Part shown: positions 18,814 to 26,555 of the stretch, in pieces
Position numbering within the stretch: position 1 is the stretch's first letter
How the letters are laid out: each line of letters begins with the position of its first letter
Assembly (NCBI GenBank): GCA_038142205.1
Contig: JAYQJO010000001.1
Span: 744,001 to 808,000, forward strand
DNA length: 64,000 nucleotides
Source of the DNA: UBA7359 sp038142205
Lineage (GTDB): Bacteria; Pseudomonadota; Gammaproteobacteria; Eutrophobiales; Eutrophobiaceae
Reading direction: 5' to 3'
Position numbers and translations under genes: made by a program
The notes under the pieces: generated by a model
Seen by the model: only the letters and a program-made list of their open reading frames with translations
The model's database searches: none
Told to the model about the DNA's origin: nothing

Positions 18814-18994
18814 ATACCTGTGATACATGGAAATGGATGATTTTAGAGTGCTTCTATTTTTATTCATGCATGGCACGACGATGCGCAGGGCTACTTCCTA
18901 CAAAGAGTAACGCCAACTGTAGGCGCTTTAAGCGACGCAGACAAGGGTAAAAAGAGGTGTGCTGTAAATATGCATTTCCATGTATCACGGGTAT
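18814..18994. repeat. Inverted-repeat element between map and rpsB
   Basis: Arms of 22 bases at 18814-18835 and 18973-18994 are inverted copies with one mismatch (core CATGTATCAC). The 137-base interior holds the REP-like sequence at 18910-18935 shared with 263-288. No target-site duplication is visible at the edges. This could be a non-autonomous (MITE-like) insertion with REP inside, or a pair of identical operators serving the two divergent promoters. The gap 18774-19146 contains this element, the rpsB promoter and leader, and no gene that I can see. Confidence 0.6.
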
Positions 18995-18995
18995 A

Positions 18996-19004
18996 TGGTA
19001 TAAA
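18996..19004 (+). promoter_or_regulatory. Candidate rpsB-tsf promoter (extended -10)
   Basis: TG-G-TATAAA forms an extended -10 followed by the GC-rich discriminator GCGCTCGCG, a feature of stringently controlled ribosomal promoters. The -35 region (TTCCAT at 18976-18981) is poor and lies inside the right arm of the inverted repeat. Predicted start near 19011 would give a leader of about 135 bases. Confidence 0.5.
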
Positions 19005-19059
19005 GCGCTCGCGATTTTCGCAAATACTTAAATTTTAACTGTCACACGCACGCTACAAC

Positions 19060-19146
19060 TATATATGGGGTGCCTGATTTCTTAAAGAATTCAGGTTGTT
19101 ATATGGGGAGTGCGGAGGCTTAACCCTAAACTTAGGAGAATATAAC
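19060..19146 (+). promoter_or_regulatory. rpsB mRNA leader, probable S2 autoregulatory site
   Basis: A stable hairpin (19073-19095, 11 pairs with one mismatch) is flanked by two near-identical ATATGGGG motifs, each followed by a G within a few bases. It is followed by GTGCGGAGGCTTAACCC and the rpsB ribosome site. Known work in E. coli shows that S2 represses rpsB-tsf through a conserved leader of this kind. Assignment here is by position and structure only. Confidence 0.5.
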
Positions 19147-20127
19147 ATGTCTAACGTCACCATGCGTGAAATGCTGGAGGCTGGTGTCCATTTTGGTCAT
19201 CAAACTCGATACTGGAACCCCAGTATGGCGCCATTCTTATTTGGTCAGCGTAATAAAATCCATATTATTAATTTAGAAAAGTCACTTCCTTTATATGAAG
19301 ATGCGATGAATTTTGTCGGTAAGATGGCTGCCAGAAGAGGCAAGATCTTATTCGTCGGCTCCAAGCGAGCAGCTCAGTCTATTATAGAAGCTGAAGCAAC
19401 GCGATGCGGTATGCCTTATATTAATCGCCGTTGGTTAGGTGGGCTATTAACCAACTTCAAAACAGTTAAAGGTTCTATCAACCGCTTGAAAGAAATCGAA
19501 ACCATGCAAACTGATGGTAGTTTCGAGCGTATCAATAAGAAAGAACAACTGATGTTGGTTCGCGAACTGGATAAATTAAAAGCTAATTTATCCGGCATTA
19601 AAGATATGAAAGGCATTCCTGACGCGATTTTCATTATCGATGTCGGTTACGAAAATATTGCTGTAAATGAAGCAGTGAAATTGGGTATCCCAGTTATAGG
19701 CGTTGTTGATAGTAATAACAGTCCTAAAGGAGTTGATTACGTTATTCCAGGTAACGACGATGCGATTCGTTCAATTTCACTTTATGCTAAAGGTGTTGCT
19801 GACGCTGTATTAGATAGTAAACAATCTGTTGCTCATCTAGGTGGGTCAGAAGACAGTGACGATTTAGTAGAAATTGATGAATCAGGCGCTCCAGTTGAAG
19901 AAGCAGCTGCGGCACCTAAAGTCACAAAGAAAACAGCTAAGAAAAAAGTAGCTAAAAAAGCGGAGTCAGCGGATGTAGCACCAGTTGAAGAAGAAGCTGC
20001 AGCACCAGTTGAAGAAGCAGATGCCGCACCAGAAAAGAAAGTAGCTAAGAAAAAAGCTAAAAAGAAAGTCGCTAAGAAAGCTAAAAAAGTAAGCAAAAAA
20101 TCAGCTGCTGAAGCTGACGACGAATAA
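19147..20127 (+). CDS. rpsB: 30S ribosomal protein S2 with long Lys/Ala/Glu-rich tail
   Basis: Start at 19147 (MSNVTMREMLEAGVHFGHQTRYWNP), preceded by TTAGGAGAA; an upstream in-frame start at 19096 lacks S2 homology. Residues 1-230 are a normal S2 with RRWLGGLLTNF and GIPVIGVVDSN, binding between head and body of the 30S subunit and recruiting S1. Total length is 326 residues against 241 in E. coli. The extra 80-90 residues alternate acidic Ala-Pro-Val-Glu-Glu blocks with Lys-Ala-Lys-Lys blocks that resemble histone H1 tails. The reading frame stays open to the TAA and is followed normally by tsf, so this is not a run-on artefact. Confidence 0.96.
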   Translation: MSNVTMREMLEAGVHFGHQTRYWNPSMAPFLFGQRNKIHIINLEKSLPLYEDAMNFVGKMAARRGKILFVGSKRAAQSIIEAEATRCGMPYINRRWLGGLLTNFKTVKGSINRLKEIETMQTDGSFERINKKEQLMLVRELDKLKANLSGIKDMKGIPDAIFIIDVGYENIAVNEAVKLGIPVIGVVDSNNSPKGVDYVIPGNDDAIRSISLYAKGVADAVLDSKQSVAHLGGSEDSDDLVEIDESGAPVEEAAAAPKVTKKTAKKKVAKKAESADVAPVEEEAAAPVEEADAAPEKKVAKKKAKKKVAKKAKKVSKKSAAEADDE

Positions 20128-20176
20128 TTAAATGTCGTTACTGAAATTTAGATAATAGTTTTAGAGGAATATTTAA

Positions 20177-21046
20177 ATGCAAATTACTGCTTCATTAGTA
20201 AAAGAACTGCGCGAACGAACTGGCGCAGGCATGATGGATTGTAAAAAAGCGTTACAGGAAGCGAATGGTGATATTGAAGTTGCTATTGAAGAAATGCGTA
20301 AATCCGGTGCTGCGAAGGCAGCAAAAAAAGCCGGGCGTATTGCTGCTGAAGGTGTTATTACTATTAAGCAAGACGGTCAGGATATTACAATTCTAGAAAC
20401 GAACTGTGAAACTGATTTCGTTGCCAAGGATGAAAACTTTGTCACGTTTACCAATAATGTTATTGAAGCCATTATTGCTAATAACCCAGCGGATGTTGAT
20501 GCATTAATGCAAATCAGTCTCGGTGATCAAACTGTTGAAGCAGCCAATCAGCAATTAGTTGCAAAAATTGGTGAGAAGATCACGGTTCGTCGCTTTGAAA
20601 AAATGACTGCTTCAGGTCAACTTGGCAGCTACTCACACGGTGATCGTATTGGTGTTGTTGTCGAACTGGAAGGCGGTGATGAAGCTCTTGCTAAAGATCT
20701 CGCCATGCATATTGCTGCAAGCAAACCGGTCTGCGTTAGCGAAGATCAAGTTCCACAAAATGTGCTCGATAAAGAAAAAGAAATTTTTTCTGCTCAAGCT
20801 GCTGAAAGCGGTAAGCCACCTGAAATCATCGAAAAAATGGTGACGGGTCGTATACAAAAATATTTGAAAGAGATTACTTTGCTCGGACAACCTTTTGTCA
20901 AAGATCCTGACCAGACTGTAGGAAAATTGTTAAAAGCGGCAAATGCGTCAGTCACTTCTTTCGTAAGATATGAAGTCGGTGAAGGTATTGAAAAGAAAAT
21001 CGATAACTTCGCTGAAGAGGTCATGTCTCAGGCTAAAGGGGACTGA
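20177..21046 (+). CDS. tsf: Translation elongation factor Ts
   Basis: A 289-residue nucleotide-exchange factor for EF-Tu, length typical of proteobacteria (E. coli 283). The N-terminal UBA-like domain reads KELRERTGAGMMDCKKALQEANGDIEVAIEEMRKSG in two helices. The core has the EF-Tu contact motif TDFVAKDENF near residue 80. A dimerisation coiled coil and the C-terminal module follow. The start has GAGGAAT upstream. It follows rpsB by 49 bases and its TGA directly abuts the pyrH start, the standard rpsB-tsf-pyrH-frr order. Confidence 0.97.
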   Translation: MQITASLVKELRERTGAGMMDCKKALQEANGDIEVAIEEMRKSGAAKAAKKAGRIAAEGVITIKQDGQDITILETNCETDFVAKDENFVTFTNNVIEAIIANNPADVDALMQISLGDQTVEAANQQLVAKIGEKITVRRFEKMTASGQLGSYSHGDRIGVVVELEGGDEALAKDLAMHIAASKPVCVSEDQVPQNVLDKEKEIFSAQAAESGKPPEIIEKMVTGRIQKYLKEITLLGQPFVKDPDQTVGKLLKAANASVTSFVRYEVGEGIEKKIDNFAEEVMSQAKGD

Positions 21047-21781
21047 ATGATGTCCAACCCGTCCAATTCATTAAAGTATCGACGGGTTTTACTAAAGCTC
21101 AGTGGTGAGGCTTTAATGGGTGATGAACCTTATGGTATTGATCCAAAGGTCATTGACCGACTTGCCAATGAAGTTGCTGAGCTTTGTAAACAAGGTGTCG
21201 AAATTGCCATCGTCATTGGCGGTGGTAATATCTTTCGTGGAACCGGTTTAGCTGCCTCTGGTATAGAGCGCGTTACAGCAGACCATATGGGAATGCTGGC
21301 AACTATTATGAATTCGTTGGCTATGCAAGATGCGCTTGAACGAGTCAACTTACATGCCCGAGTTATGTCTGCTCTAAAAATTAATCAGGTTTGCGAAGAT
21401 TATATTCGACGCCGTGCAGTTCGACACCTTGAAAAAGGTCGCGTCGTTATTTTTGCAGCAGGCACAGGTAACCCTTTCTTTACAACTGATTCAGCAGCCA
21501 GCCTTCGCGCAATTGAAATTGGTGCAGAATTATTAATAAAAGCGACTAAAGTTGATGGTGTTTATTCATCCGATCCGGTTAAAAATACTGATGCAGTTCG
21601 TTATGATGCACTGAATTATGACGAAGTGATTGAACAAAAGCTGGGTGTTATGGACACAACAGCCGTAGTACTTTGTCGAGATAATAATATGCCTTTAAGA
21701 GTATTGGATATGACAAAGTCAGGATCCCTACTAAAAGCAGCTCAAGGTGAAAATGAAGGAACTCTAGTTAGCAATGCCTAA
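21047..21781 (+). CDS. pyrH: UMP kinase PyrH
   Basis: A 244-residue bacterial UMP kinase of the amino-acid-kinase fold, hexameric, making UDP from UMP in pyrimidine synthesis. The N-terminal RVLLKLSGEALMG, the nucleotide motif IVIGGGNIFRG and ADHMGMLATIMNSLAM match E. coli PyrH closely. FAAGTGNPFFTTDSAA and LIKATKVDGVYSSDP follow. Two adjacent ATG codons (21047 and 21050) could serve as the start. Translation is probably coupled to tsf, since the stop and start codons are contiguous. Confidence 0.97.
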   Translation: MMSNPSNSLKYRRVLLKLSGEALMGDEPYGIDPKVIDRLANEVAELCKQGVEIAIVIGGGNIFRGTGLAASGIERVTADHMGMLATIMNSLAMQDALERVNLHARVMSALKINQVCEDYIRRRAVRHLEKGRVVIFAAGTGNPFFTTDSAASLRAIEIGAELLIKATKVDGVYSSDPVKNTDAVRYDALNYDEVIEQKLGVMDTTAVVLCRDNNMPLRVLDMTKSGSLLKAAQGENEGTLVSNA

Positions 21782-21807
21782 GTAAACATGGCTTGCAGGA
21801 GAAAAAT

Positions 21808-22365
21808 ATGATTGAAGATATTATTAGTGATGCAAAAAGCAGAATGCTAAAAAGTATTGAATCTTTAAAGGGTGAAATGTCGAAAATTAGAACAGGTCGT
21901 GCCCACCCCAGTTTATTAGAACAGGGTAAGGTCAGTTATTATGGTTCGGAAACACCGCTTAATCAGGTTGCCAGTATTAATGTTGTCGATGCAAGAATGT
22001 TAGGTGTTAGTCCCTTTGATAAAAGTGCTGTCCCTGATATTGAAAAAGCCATTATGAACGCGAACCTTGGGTTAAACCCGGTTACCACAGGTGACTTGAT
22101 TCGAGTTCCTTTGCCGCCTTTAACAGAAGAACGGCGTAAAGACTTAATTAAAGTTGTTCGTGCTGAAGCGGAAAAAGCACGCGTTGCTGTTCGTAACATT
22201 CGTCGTGATGCCAACTCATCTTGCAAGGAGCTGGTTAAGGAAAAAATGATTTCAGAAGATGATGAACGTAAAGCAGAAGGGCGTATTCAAGCTTTAACGG
22301 ATGAAAATATCGCTACCATAGATAAAAATCTTGAACAGAAAGAAGCAGAGATGCTCGAAATATAA
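21808..22365 (+). CDS. frr: Ribosome recycling factor
   Basis: A 185-residue factor that, with EF-G, splits post-termination ribosomes. The start at 21808 has an excellent AGGAG seven bases upstream; an in-frame TTG at 21793 is not needed. Family motifs are all present: KIRTGRAHPSLLEQ, YYGSETPLNQVASI, PPLTEERRKDLIKVVR and RNIRRDANSSCKELVK. The two-domain layout (three-helix bundle plus beta insert) is intact. It is the fourth gene of the rpsB-tsf-pyrH-frr unit. Confidence 0.97.
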   Translation: MIEDIISDAKSRMLKSIESLKGEMSKIRTGRAHPSLLEQGKVSYYGSETPLNQVASINVVDARMLGVSPFDKSAVPDIEKAIMNANLGLNPVTTGDLIRVPLPPLTEERRKDLIKVVRAEAEKARVAVRNIRRDANSSCKELVKEKMISEDDERKAEGRIQALTDENIATIDKNLEQKEAEMLEI

Positions 22366-22410
22366 CGTCAGTTAATATTTTTTTAACCATTTACTGGTTA
22401 ATCACATTTA

Positions 22411-23154
22411 ATGGATACTGATTCTAAAGATTCAAAGCCAAAACATATCGCTATTATCATGGATGGTAATGGTCGTTGGGCAAAAAATAAAAACCAACCC
22501 CGTGTTGCTGGACATCGTGCCGGCGTTAAAACATTAAGAAAGTTAATTGAGTATGCTGTTCGTATTCAATTGGATGCAATGACGGTTTATGCGTTCAGTC
22601 GCGAAAATTGGCGACGTCCGGAAAAAGAAGTGACCTTGTTAATGGACTTGTTCATGACAGCGCTGAACTCGGAGGTTAAAGATCTGCATGAAAACAATGT
22701 TTGTTTGACGTTTATAGGTGACAAAGCAGACTTTAGTGAGAAATTACAGAAAACCATTAAACAGTCAGAAGATTTGACTCGTGATAACTCAGGTTTACGT
22801 TTAAATGTTGCAGCAAATTACAGCGGCCGCTGGGATATTACTCAAGCAGTACAATCTATTAGTAGCGATATAGTTGCTGGAAAATTGAATAATGATCAGC
22901 TTAACGAATCATTAATAAGCGAAAAACTTTGTTTGGCTAATATTGAAGAACCGGATTTATTTATTCGTACAGGCGGGGAACAAAGGATCAGCAATTATTT
23001 TCTATGGCAACTGGCTTACACAGAACTGTATTTTACTAATGCCTTATGGCCTGATTTTTCCCCGAGTGAACTGGATAAAGCCATAGATTGGTTTAATAAT
23101 CGACAAAGACGCTTTGGCAAAACGTCTGAACAAATTGAAAAACAGAATAGTTAA
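22411..23154 (+). CDS. uppS: Undecaprenyl diphosphate synthase UppS (IspU)
   Basis: A 247-residue cis-prenyltransferase that extends farnesyl diphosphate to the C55 carrier lipid used in peptidoglycan and O-antigen synthesis. The catalytic Asp sits in IIMDGNGRWAK. GHRAGVKTLRKL, FSRENWRRP and the isopentenyl-diphosphate site RTGGEQRISNYFLWQLAYTELYF are intact. The order frr-uppS-cdsA-dxr matches Pseudomonas-type clusters. There are nine bases to cdsA. Confidence 0.97.
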   Translation: MDTDSKDSKPKHIAIIMDGNGRWAKNKNQPRVAGHRAGVKTLRKLIEYAVRIQLDAMTVYAFSRENWRRPEKEVTLLMDLFMTALNSEVKDLHENNVCLTFIGDKADFSEKLQKTIKQSEDLTRDNSGLRLNVAANYSGRWDITQAVQSISSDIVAGKLNNDQLNESLISEKLCLANIEEPDLFIRTGGEQRISNYFLWQLAYTELYFTNALWPDFSPSELDKAIDWFNNRQRRFGKTSEQIEKQNS

Positions 23155-23163
23155 ATACTTCTC

Positions 23164-23981
23164 ATGTTAAAAGCCAGAATCGCTACTGCTGCCGTTTTAA
23201 TTCCTATTGTTATTGCTCTCATTTTTTTTGCAGATGTGACTTTGTTTTCAGCTTTTTTTGCTCTGATTGTTGTCATTGGTGCCTGGGAATGGGCCGGACT
23301 AAGTAAATTGAACGATAAAGTGAAATATTTATACGTAATTTTTTCTTTATCTATACTCTTTTTGATTTATTGGTTTAATGACGACTTAATCTATAAAAGC
23401 GCTGTTTTAATTGGTGCTCTATATTGGCTAATAGCTGTTGGTTTAGTTATTTTTTACCAGAAACAACGGAATTTGTTGCCACGAAGTTCATCCATATTGA
23501 TGTTAGTCGGCCTCTTACTATTAGTGCCAATGTGGTCAGGTTTGGTTATTTTAAAGTCAAATATCGAAACAGGCTCGGTTCTAATCATGTTACTTATGTT
23601 GCTTATTTGGGGGCTGATACAGCAGCGTATTTTGCAGGTAAAAAATGGGGAAAAAGAAAACTGGCAAACCATGTCAGCCCTGGAAAAACCTGGGAGGGAA
23701 CGATAGCGGGACTTGTTGTGAGTATTGTTATTGCAATTGCTTATGTTATTGTTTCAAATAAAAATTTATGTGATGGTTTGATTTTTATTGCTTTATCACT
23801 GTTAACTGTGATTGGGTCTGTATTTGGTGATTTGATGGAAAGTATTGTGAAACGTGAAGCAGGGCAAAAAGACAGCGGTCATATTTTACCTGGACATGGT
23901 GGTGTTATGGATAGAATAGACAGTTTGACTGCCGCGAGTCCGATTTTTGTCTTTGGTCTTGTTTTGGCAGGGCAGGTTTGA
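23164..23981 (+). CDS. cdsA: Phosphatidate cytidylyltransferase CdsA, frameshifted
   Basis: The enzyme makes CDP-diacylglycerol, the precursor of all bacterial phospholipids, in the inner membrane. The N-terminal part (23164 onward) gives five or six membrane helices up to MLLIWG. The C-terminal part, in the -1 frame, continues ADTAAYFAGKKWGKRKLANHVSPGKTWEG and ends with the CDP-transferase signature GHILPGHGGVMDRIDSL. One missing G in the G5 run at 23609-23613 would give 272 residues, near E. coli CdsA (285). The gene is normally essential, so a sequence error is most likely. It overlaps dxr by one base. Confidence 0.9.
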
Positions 23982-25162
23982 TGAAACAACTCACCGTGCT
24001 TGGTTCAACAGGCAGTATTGGTGTTAACACACTCGATGTCGTTTTGCGTCATCCTGATAAATATCAGGTAAAAGCATTAACGGCAAACACGAATGTCGAT
24101 GTCTTATTAGAACAGTGTATTAAACATAAGCCTAAATATGCTGTCATGGTTAATGATGACGCTGCAACAAAACTAGAACAAGCACTAAAAAAACAGGCAC
24201 CTGAAATAAAAGTTTTATCTGGTGTTGATGGTTTAGTTTACGTTGCTGAGCTAAATGATATTGATTACGTTATGGCGGCTATTGTTGGAGCAGCAGGACT
24301 TTTGCCCACGTTAGCAGCAGCAAGAGCAGGTAAACGCGTATTACTTGCAAATAAAGAGGCATTAGTCATGTCTGGTAAGCTGTTTATGGATACGGTAGAG
24401 CAAAATAATGCTGAATTACTCCCCATCGATAGTGAACATAACGCCATATTTCAGTGTATGCCGCCAGGCTTTGGTAAAGATCATAAAAACGCCGGCGTTG
24501 AAAAAATATTATTAACCGCGTCAGGCGGTCCTTTTAGAACAACACCAATAGAGCAGCTTTCTGACATGACACCGGAGCAAGCTTGCGCTCATCCGAACTG
24601 GGAGATGGGTAGAAAGATTTCGGTTGATTCAGCAACAATGATGAATAAAGGGCTAGAAGTTATCGAAGCATGTTGGTTATTTCATGTCGATACTAGTTTT
24701 ATTCAGGTTGTTATACACCCGCAAAGCGTTATTCATTCTATGGTTCAATACAATGACGGTTCTGTATTAGCGCAGCTAGGTAATCCAGATATGCGCACAC
24801 CAATTGCTTATGGTCTGGCCTGGCCGGAAAGAATTGATTCTGGTGTAGGGCAACTTGACTTGTTTGATATAGCGCGGCTTGATTTTACTGAGCCTGATGA
24901 AAAGCGTTTTCCCTGTTTACGATTAGCACGAGAAGTAATGCAACAGGGAGGAACAAGCAGTGCCATTTTAAATGCGGCAAATGAAGTTGCGGTAAGCGAA
25001 TTTTTGAATAAACGAATTCAGTTTACGGATATTAGTCGCGTGATTGAAACAGTATTGGAAAATGTGACGCAACATGAAGCATCAACGCTTGAGGTTATTC
25101 TTGAAGATGACAGATTAGCAAGAGAGTATGGGTTGCGAGTTATTAAGGATATAGCTGCATGA
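23981..25162 (+). CDS. dxr: 1-deoxy-D-xylulose 5-phosphate reductoisomerase
   Basis: A 393-residue enzyme of the MEP isoprenoid pathway converting DXP to MEP with NADPH. GSTGSIGVNTLDVV is the nucleotide site. LANKEALVMSG and the metal-binding DSEHNAIFQ are present. TASGGPFR, HPNWEMGRKISVDSATMMNKGLE and the flexible loop HPQSVIHSMVQYNDGS complete the active site. The ATG at 23981 shares a base with the cdsA stop (TGATG), a translational coupling arrangement. It supplies precursors for UppS in the same cluster. Confidence 0.97.
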   Translation: MKQLTVLGSTGSIGVNTLDVVLRHPDKYQVKALTANTNVDVLLEQCIKHKPKYAVMVNDDAATKLEQALKKQAPEIKVLSGVDGLVYVAELNDIDYVMAAIVGAAGLLPTLAAARAGKRVLLANKEALVMSGKLFMDTVEQNNAELLPIDSEHNAIFQCMPPGFGKDHKNAGVEKILLTASGGPFRTTPIEQLSDMTPEQACAHPNWEMGRKISVDSATMMNKGLEVIEACWLFHVDTSFIQVVIHPQSVIHSMVQYNDGSVLAQLGNPDMRTPIAYGLAWPERIDSGVGQLDLFDIARLDFTEPDEKRFPCLRLAREVMQQGGTSSAILNAANEVAVSEFLNKRIQFTDISRVIETVLENVTQHEASTLEVILEDDRLAREYGLRVIKDIAA

Positions 25163-26526
25163 TAGAGCTGTTACAAAATGTTGTTGCATTTATCGTTGCG
25201 CTCGGTGTGCTCATTACATTTCATGAGTTTGGTCATTATTGGGTAGCACGCCGTTGTGATGTAAAAATTCTGCGTTTTTCAGTTGGTTTTGGACGAGCCA
25301 TTTATAAAAAGCAAATTGGTAAAGACAATACGGAGTTTGTTATTGCTGCTTTACCTTTAGGTGGTTACGTCAAAATGCTGGATGAGCGTGAAGGGGATGT
25401 TAAAGAAGAAGAATTGCCTCGTTCTTTTAATTACAAACCGCTTTGGCAACGTTTTGCAATTGTTTCGGCGGGCCCAATATTTAATTTTATTTTTGCCGTG
25501 TTTGCTTATTGGGTAATCTTTGTGGTTGGTGTAAATGGTTTGAAACCTTTTGTTGGTGAAGTTGAGCCTGCTTCTATAAGTTCAGCCGCAGGTCTTAAGA
25601 GGGGGCAAGAGATAACGAGTATAAATGGTATACAAACACCGACATGGTCTGCAGTCATTGATCATCTAGTTAATCATACCGTTAACGGCGAGGTTATAAG
25701 TTTACTCGTTATTGATACTGATGGTTTGGAACAATATATAGACCTGGATCTTTCTAAAATATCAATTGACGACATGGCTGAAGGGAAATTGCTCGAAGCA
25801 TTGGGTTTAAGTGTGATTGAATTAAAACTCCCAGCAATTATTGGTGAAGTATTAGCCGATGGAGCTGCTGCTAAGAGTGGATTATTTCAACATGATGAAA
25901 TCATAAGTGTTAATAATAAAGCGATAGACTCTTGGGGAGAATGGGTTGAAATAATAAGGGGTAGTCCTGACAAAAGTCTGAATCTTGAGATATTACGAGG
26001 TAACAATACGGTTTATATTGAAGTCATTCCTGAGCGTATCGTTTCTGAAGGTGAGCAGATAGGTCGTATTGGCGCAGCAGCTTTCAAACCAGAGAATTTG
26101 TTTGATTCTTACTTTACGCTTGAGAGTTATAGTTTGCCGAATGCCTTGCTTAAAGCAGTGAAAAAAACATGGGAAATGTCAGTGCTAACTTTACAAGTAC
26201 TTGGTAAGATGCTGGTCGGAGAGGCATCAGTAAAAAATTTGAGCGGTCCGATTAGTATCGCTCAATATGCAGGCCAGTCTGCTGGAATAGGCCTTGTTGC
26301 TTTTTTTAGCTTCATGGCGATTGTTAGCGTAAGCCTTGGTGTTCTTAATCTACTGCCGGTACCATTACTGGATGGTGGACATTTAATGTATTACGTTGCT
26401 GAGATGGTTATTGGTAAACCGGTTTCTGAAGGAATACAAATAATTGGGCAACAAATAGGATTAGTTTTATTATTAGGTCTGATGAGTATTGCACTGTTTA
26501 ACGATATTAGCCGTTTATTAGGCTAG
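25159..26526 (+). CDS. rseP: Site-2 protease RseP
   Basis: A 455-residue inner-membrane zinc metalloprotease that cleaves the anti-sigma factor RseA to release sigma E, and removes signal peptide remnants. HEFGH at residues 22-26 gives two zinc ligands and the catalytic Glu. The third ligand is in PVPLLDGGHL near residue 400. Two PDZ domains lie between the transmembrane segments (about 120-200 and 215-300). Length matches E. coli RseP (450). It overlaps dxr by four bases and is followed by bamA, its usual partner in envelope quality control. Confidence 0.96.
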   Translation: MIELLQNVVAFIVALGVLITFHEFGHYWVARRCDVKILRFSVGFGRAIYKKQIGKDNTEFVIAALPLGGYVKMLDEREGDVKEEELPRSFNYKPLWQRFAIVSAGPIFNFIFAVFAYWVIFVVGVNGLKPFVGEVEPASISSAAGLKRGQEITSINGIQTPTWSAVIDHLVNHTVNGEVISLLVIDTDGLEQYIDLDLSKISIDDMAEGKLLEALGLSVIELKLPAIIGEVLADGAAAKSGLFQHDEIISVNNKAIDSWGEWVEIIRGSPDKSLNLEILRGNNTVYIEVIPERIVSEGEQIGRIGAAAFKPENLFDSYFTLESYSLPNALLKAVKKTWEMSVLTLQVLGKMLVGEASVKNLSGPISIAQYAGQSAGIGLVAFFSFMAIVSVSLGVLNLLPVPLLDGGHLMYYVAEMVIGKPVSEGIQIIGQQIGLVLLLGLMSIALFNDISRLLG

Positions 26527-26555
26527 TTTTCATAAAAATAAGAAATAATATACAC

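Noticed and set aside
19833..20096. Minus-strand Ala/Ser/Phe-rich ORF opposite the rpsB tail
   Set aside because: It is the mirror of the repetitive Lys/Ala/Glu codons and has no start signals or homology.
18525..23613. Programmed frameshifting as the main explanation for map and cdsA
   Set aside because: G-run sites are weak slippage sites, cdsA does not fit X XXY YYZ, and both genes need full-length product at all times. A missing base in the sequence is simpler.
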